From JBBDRV01 sp040905285 (GTDB taxonomy: Bacteria > Bacteroidota > Rhodothermia > Balneolales > Balneolaceae): a stretch of 30,950 bases of DNA. Under the pieces are notes generated by a model, which made no database searches, was not told the origin of the DNA, and worked only from the letters and a program-made list of their open reading frames with translations. This document shows positions 23,517 through 30,846 of this stretch, one piece after another. The stretch's first letter is position 1. Every line of letters starts with the position of its first letter. The DNA is taken from NCBI GenBank assembly GCA_040905285.1, contig JBBDRV010000151.1, positions 1-30,950 on the forward strand, written 5' to 3'. Made by a program: the position numbers and the translations under genes.

Positions 23517-24695
23517 ATGAAGAGAGTAGTCATTGTAAAGGCAAATCGTACACCTAACGGATCTTTTGGAGGAAGTCTGTCGGGGTTCTCCGCGGTCGAG
23601 CTCGGGGGAGCGGCCATTCTGGAAGTACTTAAAGCTTCCGGCATAAAACAAAAGAATGTACAGGAAGTCGCTTTTGGACATGTACTGACAGCAGGGGCGG
23701 GCCAGGCACCTGCCAGACAGGCGGCAATCAGGGCCGGGCTGTCAGAAAAGACCCCCTGTACAACAATCAATAAAGTATGTGCTTCAGGCATGAAAGCAAT
23801 CATGATTGCAGCAGATCAGATCCGGCTCGGACAGTCAGATATTATGGTTGCCGGTGGAATGGAGAGCATGAGTAACGTTCCCTATTATCTGCCTGAGCAC
23901 CGTTTTGGTTCCAGGCTGGGTTCTTCCAAAGTGGTAGACGGCATAATTAAAGACGGGTTGTGGGACGTCTACAAGGATTACCATATGGGTAATGCAGCCG
24001 AACTTTGTGCATCCAGATATAATATATCGCGGGAAGATCAGGATCAGTATGCTGTCACATCTTATCGACGGGCCATTGAAGCTCATGAGAAAGGATACTA
24101 CAAAGATGAAATAATCAAAATGAAGGTGAAAGACAGAGATGGAACTGTCAGGGAGATCACCGTAGATGAAGAACTTGAGAAAATCAATTTTGACCAGGTT
24201 TCCAGGCTGAGGCCCGTCTTTGACAGAGAGGGAACCGTTACACCGGCAAATGCCAGCAGTATAAATGACGGTGCTGCGGCAGTCCTGCTTATGAGTGAGG
24301 AAAAAGCGAAAGGGCACGGCCTCTCCCCCCTGGCCGTCATACGCAGCTACGGAAGTACGGCAAAATCTCCTGAATGGTTTACCACCGCACCGGCTGACGC
24401 CATCCCTGCCGTATTGAAACGTGCCGGTCTGAAAATCGAAGAGATCGATCTCTTCGAAATAAATGAAGCTTTTTCGGTGGTTTCCATCATTAACAATCGG
24501 TTGCTGGAATTGGATCCCGAGATCGTTAATATTCAGGGAGGGGCTGTGAGCATCGGCCATCCTATCGGCTGCTCCGGGGCCAGAATTGTAGTAACCCTGC
24601 TCCATGCCCTGAAACGGACCAAAGGAAGACTGGGCTGTGCTGCGATTTGCAATGGCGGCGGCGGCGCATCCGCACTTGTTGTGGAAATGTTGTAA
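23517..24695 (+). CDS. Thiolase, acetyl-CoA C-acyltransferase
   Basis: This enzyme cleaves 3-ketoacyl-CoA, or condenses two acetyl-CoA, in fatty-acid or ketone-body metabolism. The 392-residue protein carries the acylated Cys88 in INKVCASGMKA, His348 in GGAVSIGHPIGCSGAR and the second catalytic Cys378 in AAICNGGGGAS. The start at 23517 (MKRVVIVKANRTPNGSFGG) matches the family; an in-frame ATG at 23487 would add ten residues. Overall it resembles acetyl-CoA acetyltransferases of the AtoB/PhaA type. The acyl-CoA dehydrogenase and ETF genes elsewhere in the window could supply the same pathway. Enoyl-CoA hydratase and 3-hydroxyacyl-CoA dehydrogenase are not present here. Confidence 0.95.
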   Translation: MKRVVIVKANRTPNGSFGGSLSGFSAVELGGAAILEVLKASGIKQKNVQEVAFGHVLTAGAGQAPARQAAIRAGLSEKTPCTTINKVCASGMKAIMIAADQIRLGQSDIMVAGGMESMSNVPYYLPEHRFGSRLGSSKVVDGIIKDGLWDVYKDYHMGNAAELCASRYNISREDQDQYAVTSYRRAIEAHEKGYYKDEIIKMKVKDRDGTVREITVDEELEKINFDQVSRLRPVFDREGTVTPANASSINDGAAAVLLMSEEKAKGHGLSPLAVIRSYGSTAKSPEWFTTAPADAIPAVLKRAGLKIEEIDLFEINEAFSVVSIINNRLLELDPEIVNIQGGAVSIGHPIGCSGARIVVTLLHALKRTKGRLGCAAICNGGGGASALVVEML

Positions 24696-24739
24696 ATTAA
24701 AATTCACTAATAGAGCCTTCTTTTCAGGTTCGGGTCATT

Positions 24740-24747
24740 TATATTTG
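24740..24747 (+). promoter_or_regulatory. Bacteroidota-like -7 element before porV
   Basis: TATATTTG, identical to the elements before rplU and the M23 gene, lies 15 bp before the ATG of the PorV-like gene. The short distance would give a very short leader. No clear -33 element is seen. Confidence 0.4.
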
Positions 24748-24762
24748 ATATAATTATTATCA

Positions 24763-25896
24763 ATGAGACGAATAGCCTATTTCTTAATTATACTTCTGGC
24801 AGCAGGGTTTCTCTCTTCAGGTCAGGCCCGGGCTCAGGTCGGAATCACATCGGTTCCTTTTCTTCAGATAGAACCTGATTCCAGGGGAGCCGGTATGGGT
24901 AACTCCGGAGTAGCGATAGCGGATAATGCGTCCGCCGTGTTCTGGAATCCGGCGGGTCTCGCCTTCCAGCGGGGGAACCAGGTAAGTATCACCCATGCCA
25001 ACTGGCTTCCGGCTTTCAATGCGGATCTTTTTTACGACTACCTGGTTGGAAAATATCATGTAGAGGATATCGGGACATTCGGCGCCCATATCACATTTTT
25101 AAACCTTGGCGAGCAGCAGCGCAGGGATGATCAGAACACGGAGCTCGGTCGTTTTAACAGCTATGAAGTAGCTGCAGGTGTATCCTATGGGCTGGAATTG
25201 AATGAGCATTTCTCTCTGGGAACGGGAATCAGATATGTGCACAGCAGCCTGGCCGACGGGGAACTCTCAACCGGTGAAAGAATCAACCCCGGCTCAACTT
25301 TTGGTGTTGATCTGGCTGCCATGTACCGGTCAACTGCTTTTTCCATAGGTCCGCGTGAAGCACGTTTCAATGCGGGATTGAATATTTCCAATATCGGTCC
25401 GGGTGTTCAGTACACCGACAATGCACTGAGAGATCCGTTGCCTACAGTTCTGAGGGCGGGTTGGGCAGTTACGGCTGATCTCGACCGGGACGGATATAAT
25501 ACACTTACTTTCTCGAATGACATCTCAAAAATCATGGCAAGGACTGAAATGACTGTTGCCGGCGGCGATACAACCTATCAGCCTATGAATGTTGCCCGGG
25601 CCCTTTTCAGATCGTGGGACAATCTTGAACGGTTTAACGGCAGCGAAACAGTCAGTCTGAACCTCCTTCAGCAGTTTATGTTCGGATTTGGCATGGAATA
25701 CTGGTACAATCAGCAGTTTGCACTTCGTACCGGGTATTATTATGAAGATCCCGAAAATGGCAACCGTGAATTCCTGACCTTTGGTGCCGGCCTGCGGTAT
25801 CATATATTCGGGGTTGATTTCAGCTATCTGTATACTCTTGAAGAAGACCATCCCCTGGCCAATACCATGCGCTTCAGTGTGCTATTGAACTTCTGA
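24763..25896 (+). CDS. porV: PorV/PorQ-family type IX secretion outer-membrane protein
   Basis: PorV is a FadL-like outer-membrane beta-barrel that shuttles type IX substrates from the translocon to the attachment complex. The protein has a signal peptide (MRRIAYFLIILLAAGFLSSGQARAQ). The PorV opening follows: LQIEPDSRGAGMGNSGVAIADNASAVFWNPAGLA. A series of alternating barrel strands runs to the final aromatic-capped FSVLLNF. The length of 377 residues is close to known PorV. The N-terminal DSRGAGMG..GVA.ADNASA.FWNPAG block is diagnostic of the PorV/PorQ family. The symbol is given on family resemblance; PorQ is the main alternative. No other type IX gene is in the window. Confidence 0.85.
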   Translation: MRRIAYFLIILLAAGFLSSGQARAQVGITSVPFLQIEPDSRGAGMGNSGVAIADNASAVFWNPAGLAFQRGNQVSITHANWLPAFNADLFYDYLVGKYHVEDIGTFGAHITFLNLGEQQRRDDQNTELGRFNSYEVAAGVSYGLELNEHFSLGTGIRYVHSSLADGELSTGERINPGSTFGVDLAAMYRSTAFSIGPREARFNAGLNISNIGPGVQYTDNALRDPLPTVLRAGWAVTADLDRDGYNTLTFSNDISKIMARTEMTVAGGDTTYQPMNVARALFRSWDNLERFNGSETVSLNLLQQFMFGFGMEYWYNQQFALRTGYYYEDPENGNREFLTFGAGLRYHIFGVDFSYLYTLEEDHPLANTMRFSVLLNF

Positions 25897-25946
25897 ATAT
25901 CCGGTTATCTACCCAACCTGCAGGTCGGCAGCATGCACGCCCGGTT

Positions 25947-26026
25947 CTGTAATTCCGACTCATGATCTGTAATCCCGACTCATGAGCTGTAATCCCGACT
26001 CATGAGCTGTAATCCCGACTCATAAG
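25947..26026. repeat. Tandem repeat, four copies of 20 bp
   Basis: Four units of CTGTAATCCCGACTCATGAG, with small variations in the first and last copies, start at 25947, 25967, 25987 and 26007. They fill the middle of the 253-bp gap between porV and the PASTA gene. The unit contains the palindrome CTCATGAG, spanning the junction of neighbouring units. There are no spacers between units, so this is not a CRISPR array. Confidence 0.95.
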
Positions 26027-26149
26027 CTTTCGTAACTCTTCCACAAAAAACGGATACTGTTTCTGAAGGGAAACAGATTAGAGAGGTAAGCGTTCAAAAT
26101 ACCTAAACCCGGATATTTCCAAGTCCTCAGGAAAACCGTACTTTCAAAC

Positions 26150-27007
26150 ATGCAATGGATTAAGCAACTACTCACAAGCAAGTTATTTTACTTGTCGGTC
26201 CTCGGGCTGGCATTAGCCGGTATTTTGTCAATCTATACTCTGGACAGATTGATTATGCCTGCCTTCACCAATTACAATGAGGGGGTAACCGTTCCGGATG
26301 TGACCAAACGGTCCCTGCAGGAAGCTGAATCAACTCTGGATTTATACGGACTCAGACACGAAATTCTGGACCGCCGGGCGCACAATGCCTACCCTGCAGA
26401 TTATATTATTGACCAGACACCTGCACCGAGACAAATTGTAAAACCTAACAGAAAAATTTATCTGACGGTCAATACAGCGGAAAGACCGACAGCAGTCGTG
26501 CCGGATCTGGTGAATATGTCACTTCGCAATGCAGAGATACAGCTGGAAAACTATGGCCTTACCAGAGGGACAATCAGTTATGAATCCTCACGGTTCCGGA
26601 ATACAGTACTGAGGCAATCCATTGCCGCAGGAGATACGGTAGATCAGGGTGCTGTTGTGGATCTGGCAGTAAGTGACGGACTGGGAGAAGAAATAGTGCG
26701 TGTACCGGATATTACAGGAAACCTGCTTTCGGAAGCTCAGCAAAAGTTACGTGAGGCAGGTTTAAGAATAGGCGAAATCAGGTTTCAGCCCAGCCGAAAT
26801 GTGTCGCCTAATACAGTACTTACGATGACATATGATGAATCGGAAATTACTGAAGGAGATGAACTCAGGGAAGGCGAATCCCTGAACCTCGTGGTTTCTG
26901 AACGATTTGATGCCCGGGAAGAGGATGAAGCCGGTGCAGTTGTAGACGAAGAAGAGAATGGAAATGACAACTCTTCCCCGGATAATGATTTTCGGGATGT
27001 TGATTGA
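26150..27007 (+). CDS. Membrane-anchored PASTA-domain protein
   Basis: The 285-residue protein has a short cytosolic N-terminus, one transmembrane segment at about residues 12-32 (FYLSVLGLALAGILSIYTL), and three extracytoplasmic PASTA domains at about 45-110, 115-180 and 185-255. Each opens with a VPDV/VPDL/VPDI motif (GVTVPDVTKRSLQEAE, AVVPDLVNMSLRNAEI, VRVPDITGNLLSEAQ). An acidic tail (residues 258-285) ends the protein. PASTA domains bind peptidoglycan or muropeptides, usually on Ser/Thr kinases or PBPs; here no kinase or transpeptidase domain is fused. rpe starts 23 bp downstream. The role is probably cell-wall sensing or binding, by inference. Confidence 0.87.
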   Translation: MQWIKQLLTSKLFYLSVLGLALAGILSIYTLDRLIMPAFTNYNEGVTVPDVTKRSLQEAESTLDLYGLRHEILDRRAHNAYPADYIIDQTPAPRQIVKPNRKIYLTVNTAERPTAVVPDLVNMSLRNAEIQLENYGLTRGTISYESSRFRNTVLRQSIAAGDTVDQGAVVDLAVSDGLGEEIVRVPDITGNLLSEAQQKLREAGLRIGEIRFQPSRNVSPNTVLTMTYDESEITEGDELREGESLNLVVSERFDAREEDEAGAVVDEEENGNDNSSPDNDFRDVD

Positions 27008-27030
27008 GTTAACCAATAGAACGCATAAGT

Positions 27031-27720
27031 ATGGACTTTGAACTGCCTGTACTGGCACCATCTATTTTGGCCGCTGATTTCTCCAGGCTCGGCGATGAAA
27101 TCGAGCTCTGTACGAGTAACGGGATAAAATGGATACACTGTGATATTATGGATGGCCATTTTGTTCCGAACATCAGCTGTGGACCTGAGATCGTATCAGC
27201 CGTGCGGAGAATTGCGCCGGATGCTTTTATGGATGTACACCTGATGATAGAGAAACCTGACGAATATATTGAAGCTTTTGCCGAAGCAGGGGCAGATCTG
27301 ATTTCAGTGCATTATGAAACCTGCAGTCATCTGCACCGGACGCTGCAGAATATTCAGAGTCACGGCTGCATGACAGGTGTCGCTGTCAATCCCGCTACTT
27401 CTGTAGACCTTATTGAACCGGTCTTGTCTGAAGTGGATCTGGCCCTTGTCATGAGTGTCAATCCCGGATTCGGCGGCCAGTCATTTATCGAAAGCAGCTA
27501 CAGTAAAATTCAACGCCTTGTCCGGTTAAGGAATGACAGAGATACAAATTTTCTTATTGAGATTGACGGCGGAGTAAATCTCCGGAATATTCAGAAGCTG
27601 GTTCAGAGCGGGACAGATGTGCTTGTGGCAGGAAGCAGCATCTTTGGTGCCGACAGCATACCGGATCGTATAGACGAGCTTCATAAACTGGCAAACCTTG
27701 GACGCAAGGATTTTGTTTAA
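27031..27720 (+). CDS. rpe: Ribulose-phosphate 3-epimerase
   Basis: This enzyme interconverts ribulose 5-phosphate and xylulose 5-phosphate in the pentose phosphate pathway. The TIM-barrel motifs are complete: LAPSILAADFSRLGDEI, HCDIMDGHFVPNISCGPEI, DVHLMIEKPDEYI, SVNPGFGGQSFI and EIDGGVNLRNI. The 229-residue length is usual. It follows the PASTA gene by 23 bp. Its TAA stop is immediately followed by an ATG (27721) that begins a four-codon dead end in the phoH frame. Confidence 0.97.
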   Translation: MDFELPVLAPSILAADFSRLGDEIELCTSNGIKWIHCDIMDGHFVPNISCGPEIVSAVRRIAPDAFMDVHLMIEKPDEYIEAFAEAGADLISVHYETCSHLHRTLQNIQSHGCMTGVAVNPATSVDLIEPVLSEVDLALVMSVNPGFGGQSFIESSYSKIQRLVRLRNDRDTNFLIEIDGGVNLRNIQKLVQSGTDVLVAGSSIFGADSIPDRIDELHKLANLGRKDFV

Positions 27721-27873
27721 ATGATAACCTGAAATCCAAACCACTTACATATCGACAGGATAAATCAAATCACAGAAGAACAATTTGTTATAAATGATGT
27801 CGATCCGATCCTGATCCTGGGATTCAGAGATGAACACCTGGAAAAACTGGATTACGCATTTCCGGCAACGAAG

Positions 27874-28761
27874 ATGACGGTCCGTGGTAACCGGGTGAAA
27901 ATACTCGGCCCTGAAGAGGAGGTTCAGACTCTCACCGATATTTTGAGCGAACTGGTTTCGATTGCCCGTAAAAACCGGCAGGTAACAGGCCATGATATTG
28001 AAACCCTTCTGGCCCTTACAGAACATGTGGAGGTAAAGGAAGCCAAGACAGCGGAAAAGCCCTTTAAAAAAGAGAGCAGCGATATCATTCTCCATACGCA
28101 CACAGGAGAGACCATTACCGCCAAAACACCGGGTCAGAGAAATATTGTTAACACAACAGTAACCAATGATATTGTTTTTGCCATAGGCCCTGCCGGTACC
28201 GGTAAAACATTCACCTCTGTCGCGCTTGCTGTTCAGGCACTGAAACAGCGTAAAGTGAAAAGGATTATTCTTGCAAGACCGGCCGTGGAGGCGGGTGAAA
28301 ATCTTGGATTTCTTCCTGGCGACCTGAAGGAAAAGATCGACCCCTATTTACGGCCTCTGTATGATGCACTTGAAGAAATGATTGAATTTGAAAAACTGGA
28401 TTACTACCTGACTAAAAATGTAATCGAAATTGCTCCTCTCGCCTATATGCGCGGACGAACACTGAATAATGCCTATGTAATCCTCGATGAAGCCCAAAAT
28501 GCCACCAACACCCAAATGAAAATGTTTCTCACCCGAATCGGGTTTAACAGTCGCGCCATTATTACCGGGGATATCACTCAAACCGATTTACCACAAAAGC
28601 AGCATTCAGGATTGATTTCCATTCAAAAGGTATTGCAGGATATTGAAGGTATTTCCTTTGTTTATCTCGACCAGCGTGATGTGGTTCGTCACAAACTTGT
28701 AAGGGATATCATTGATGCATACGAAAAATTTGAAAATAAAAAAGAAAAAAAAGGACGATAA
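27874..28761 (+). CDS. phoH: PhoH-family ATPase; true start probably further upstream
   Basis: PhoH-type P-loop ATPases are linked to RNA metabolism and phosphate stress. From the first usable ATG the protein has 295 residues, with Walker A GPAGTGKT (105-112), the LARPAVEAGENLGFLPGDLKEK block, Walker B AYVILDEAQN, and ITGDITQTDLP near residue 230. The same frame stays open for 141 bases upstream (to 27733), encoding protein-like sequence that includes QFVINDVDPILILGFRDEHL. This resembles the usual PhoH N-terminus but has no ATG, GTG or TTG. An in-frame TGA (27730) separates it from an ATG at 27721. An ATA/ATC-type start near 27751-27769, or a point change, is possible. The C-terminus is lysine-rich. 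Confidence 0.9.
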   Translation: MTVRGNRVKILGPEEEVQTLTDILSELVSIARKNRQVTGHDIETLLALTEHVEVKEAKTAEKPFKKESSDIILHTHTGETITAKTPGQRNIVNTTVTNDIVFAIGPAGTGKTFTSVALAVQALKQRKVKRIILARPAVEAGENLGFLPGDLKEKIDPYLRPLYDALEEMIEFEKLDYYLTKNVIEIAPLAYMRGRTLNNAYVILDEAQNATNTQMKMFLTRIGFNSRAIITGDITQTDLPQKQHSGLISIQKVLQDIEGISFVYLDQRDVVRHKLVRDIIDAYEKFENKKEKKGR

Positions 28762-28835
28762 CACCTACCCTTCTGTTATGAGTGTTCTTCCATCGGCAAT
28801 ACACCATTCACTATTAGAAGTACAGGACCATTCAG

Positions 28836-29651
28836 ATGTACAGTAAGAATAACCCGTTTGTGACACCACTGTATGAAGGGACCTTTTCCGTTGGACTTGA
28901 CAAGAAATTCTTTCCGATAGAAAAAGATGCTCCGCCGGCAAAAGGAGCTCTTAAACTTTCAATCAATCCGTTTTTAATCAAAACAGGTGAACGAAATATA
29001 TTGTTTGATTCCGGTCTCGGTGATTTGGGGGAAAACACATCAACAGCTCTCATAAAAAAAAATCTTTCTGCATATGATCTGACAGAACTGGATATTACTG
29101 ATATATTTATCAGTCATCTCCACTACGATCACATAGGGGGACTTGCGGGCTGGTCAAGCGGATATCTCGAACTTACATTTCCGGCTGCCCGTCTTTGGGT
29201 TAGCGGCAATGGCTGGAACAATCTGCTCGGGAAAGAGGGATCAACTGACCAGGAAACCAGACTTGATCTCGTGCACTTTCTGAATGCAAAAGCTGATCTT
29301 CATTTCCTTGGTGAAGAAGATCAGCCCGTCCCCGGAATCCGGGTGAAGGAGATGGGCGGCCATACTGAATTCTCACTTGCCCTGTTTTATGAAGCCGGGG
29401 ACAGCAGATATATGATGGCCGGAGATGTGATCGGGAGAAAATCAGCTGTCCGGCAAAAATTCACTGCCAAATTTGACTTCGATCCCGAAAAAAGCATGAA
29501 ACTCAGGGAATCGTTAAAAAAAACGGCTTTTGAAAAAGGATATGTGATTATGGCGTATCACGAATCTGACACTCCTCTGTTCAGAATAGGACATCACGAC
29601 CAAAAGCATGGCTATCTCACAGAAAATGCAGCTGAGCGATACCCGTCCTGA
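28836..29651 (+). CDS. MBL-fold metallo-hydrolase
   Basis: This is a metallo-beta-lactamase-superfamily hydrolase of 271 residues. The binuclear metal site appears complete: His94, His96, Asp98 and His99 (SHLHYDHIGG), His176 (GGHTEFSLAL), Asp197 (MMAGDVIG) and His242 (MAYHESD). The N-terminal INPFLIKTGERNILFDSGLGD is typical of the lactonase/quorum-quenching-like branch, but that branch also holds many uncharacterised esterases, so the substrate is unknown. No signal peptide is present, so the protein is probably cytosolic. It lies 74 bp downstream of phoH on the same strand and may share its transcript. It is the last gene before the compositional change at the right end. Confidence 0.88.
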   Translation: MYSKNNPFVTPLYEGTFSVGLDKKFFPIEKDAPPAKGALKLSINPFLIKTGERNILFDSGLGDLGENTSTALIKKNLSAYDLTELDITDIFISHLHYDHIGGLAGWSSGYLELTFPAARLWVSGNGWNNLLGKEGSTDQETRLDLVHFLNAKADLHFLGEEDQPVPGIRVKEMGGHTEFSLALFYEAGDSRYMMAGDVIGRKSAVRQKFTAKFDFDPEKSMKLRESLKKTAFEKGYVIMAYHESDTPLFRIGHHDQKHGYLTENAAERYPS

Positions 29652-30029
29652 AGTTGTATCTCAGCCTGAATACCCCTTGCTAACCGGATCCCCTGACAAC
29701 AGACCTTCCTTGATAGGTGACTCTCTTTCTTCCGGTTTGATCAGTAGCAGAAAGCAACCGATTCCCAAATAATTATTTCGCAGGGCCACATAAAGTCATT
29801 CAAGTGGGTGTCATATTTTTATACAGAAAGATCACAACTACTTTTACTTAGATTTCTTTTCCCTTTATGTAGGTTTTAAGGCAGATAAAACAATAAAGTA
29901 GCATTGTGTATCCGGCTGTAAACCGGATACCGGCGATTATCAGGATCAGGGGTCCATAGAATTGTATTGGAAATTACTTCAAATGAACTGCATTTGGAAC
30001 AGGTCACATAAAATTTCTGCGGGAAGCAT
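29652..30029. other. 378-bp intergenic region before the CxxC-AraC regulator
   Basis: No ORF of interest is present. The stretch becomes AT-rich from about 29770 on, like the regulator that follows. A perfect 8-bp inverted repeat, GTATCCGG (29908-29915) and CCGGATAC (29923-29930), lies 100 bp before the regulator. Related CCGGAT/ATCCGG-like words also occur near 29685 and 29733. No terminator with a T-run is evident after the hydrolase gene. Confidence 0.5.
29908..29930. promoter_or_regulatory. Perfect inverted repeat upstream of the AraC-type gene
   Basis: The arms GTATCCGG and CCGGATAC are separated by seven bases (CTGTAAA). The 23-bp symmetry suits a dimeric regulator site or an RNA hairpin. 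Autoregulation by the downstream AraC-type protein is a guess. Confidence 0.4.
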
Positions 30030-30590
30030 ATGAAACTCTACATAAAAAATATGGTGTGTATACGCTGTATTATGATAGTCGAGAGAGAATTGAAAAACCT
30101 CGGTTTACAAGTAAAAAATATAGAATTGGGCTGTGCGCATGTCCAGGGATTTATCTCCCGGAAACAGCTTGAAAAGCTTAATAACGCTTTAAAAAAAGCA
30201 AACCTTGAATTGATTGAAGATAAAAAGACCATACTCACTGAAAAAGTTAAAAATATCATTATTGAAATGGTTCATCATTCGGACGAATTGCCAAAAGTGA
30301 ACTATTCCGCATATATGAGTGAGAAACTATCCCTGAACTACACATATATATCCAATACCTTTTCCGAAGTAACCGGAACAACTATAGAAAATTATATAAT
30401 AGCCCATAAAATAGAGCGTGTTAAGGAACTGTTGATGTATAATGAGCTTAATTTGACTCAAATATCATACAAAATGCAGTACAGCAGTGTTGCACATCTG
30501 TCCAATCAATTTAAAAAAGTAACAGGGCAAACCCCCTCCCGCTTTAAAAAGCTGGGAAATAACAAACGACTTGCGCTGGAAGAACTGTAA
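30030..30590 (+). CDS. AraC-type regulator with N-terminal CxxC (HMA-like) segment
   Basis: The 186-residue protein has two parts. Residues 1-70 begin MKLYIKNMVCIRCIMIVERE and carry Cys10 and Cys13 in NMVCIRC, resembling the metal-binding GMxCxxC loop of HMA domains, followed by a helix and beta pattern. Residues 85-178 form an AraC-type double helix-turn-helix: YMSEKLSLNYTYISNTFSEV, then LTQISYKMQYSSVAHLSNQF and a closing FKKVTGQTPSRFKKL. There is no sugar-binding cupin domain, so the CxxC segment is the only candidate sensor, perhaps for a metal or redox state. Its AT-rich composition differs from the core genes to its left. The next gene encodes an adenylation domain in the same direction, which it may control. 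Confidence 0.85.
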   Translation: MKLYIKNMVCIRCIMIVERELKNLGLQVKNIELGCAHVQGFISRKQLEKLNNALKKANLELIEDKKTILTEKVKNIIIEMVHHSDELPKVNYSAYMSEKLSLNYTYISNTFSEVTGTTIENYIIAHKIERVKELLMYNELNLTQISYKMQYSSVAHLSNQFKKVTGQTPSRFKKLGNNKRLALEEL

Positions 30591-30717
30591 TTTTTTTACT
30601 ACAACTGGTATGCGGTTAATTTCTACAAACTGCCCCATTCTCTTATTACCTGATTATAACAATAACAGTACTATCATTTATTGTTTTCAAACTCTTATAT
30701 AGTAGCACGATATATCA

Positions 30718-30816
30718 ATGATAAACGGAACAAGCAAAATCAGTTCCGTTCCTGCAGAAACATCTTTAGAGAGGGATTTGGAAGCAGAGCATAATTACCG
30801 GGCACACAATAGATAG
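30718..30816 (+). CDS. Possible 32-residue small ORF before the adenylation gene
   Basis: ATG at 30718 opens a 32-codon frame ending TAG at 30814, with product MINGTSKISSVPAETSLERD followed by LEAEHNYRAHNR. The frame is 31 bp before the adenylation-domain gene, a position where leader peptides or small partners occur. No ribosome-binding site or family is recognised, and a chance ORF of this size is common. Codons 3-11 lie in a perfect hairpin (30724-30750). Confidence 0.2.
   Translation: MINGTSKISSVPAETSLERDLEAEHNYRAHNR
30724..30750. promoter_or_regulatory. Perfect hairpin/inverted repeat before the adenylation gene
   Basis: AACGGAAC (30724-30731) and GTTCCGTT (30743-30750) form a perfect 8-bp inverted repeat with an 11-base centre, about 97 bp before the adenylation-domain ATG. 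It could be an operator for the neighbouring AraC-type regulator or a leader hairpin. No T-run follows, so it is not a standard terminator. Confidence 0.4.
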
Positions 30817-30846
30817 TTAATTAACCGAATAAAAAATCACGAGAAT

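Noticed and set aside
23835..24707. 290-codon minus-strand ORF opposite the thiolase gene
   Set aside because: It is a shadow of the thiolase gene, which has all catalytic residues.
25947..26026. CRISPR array
   Set aside because: The 20-bp units are contiguous with no spacers.
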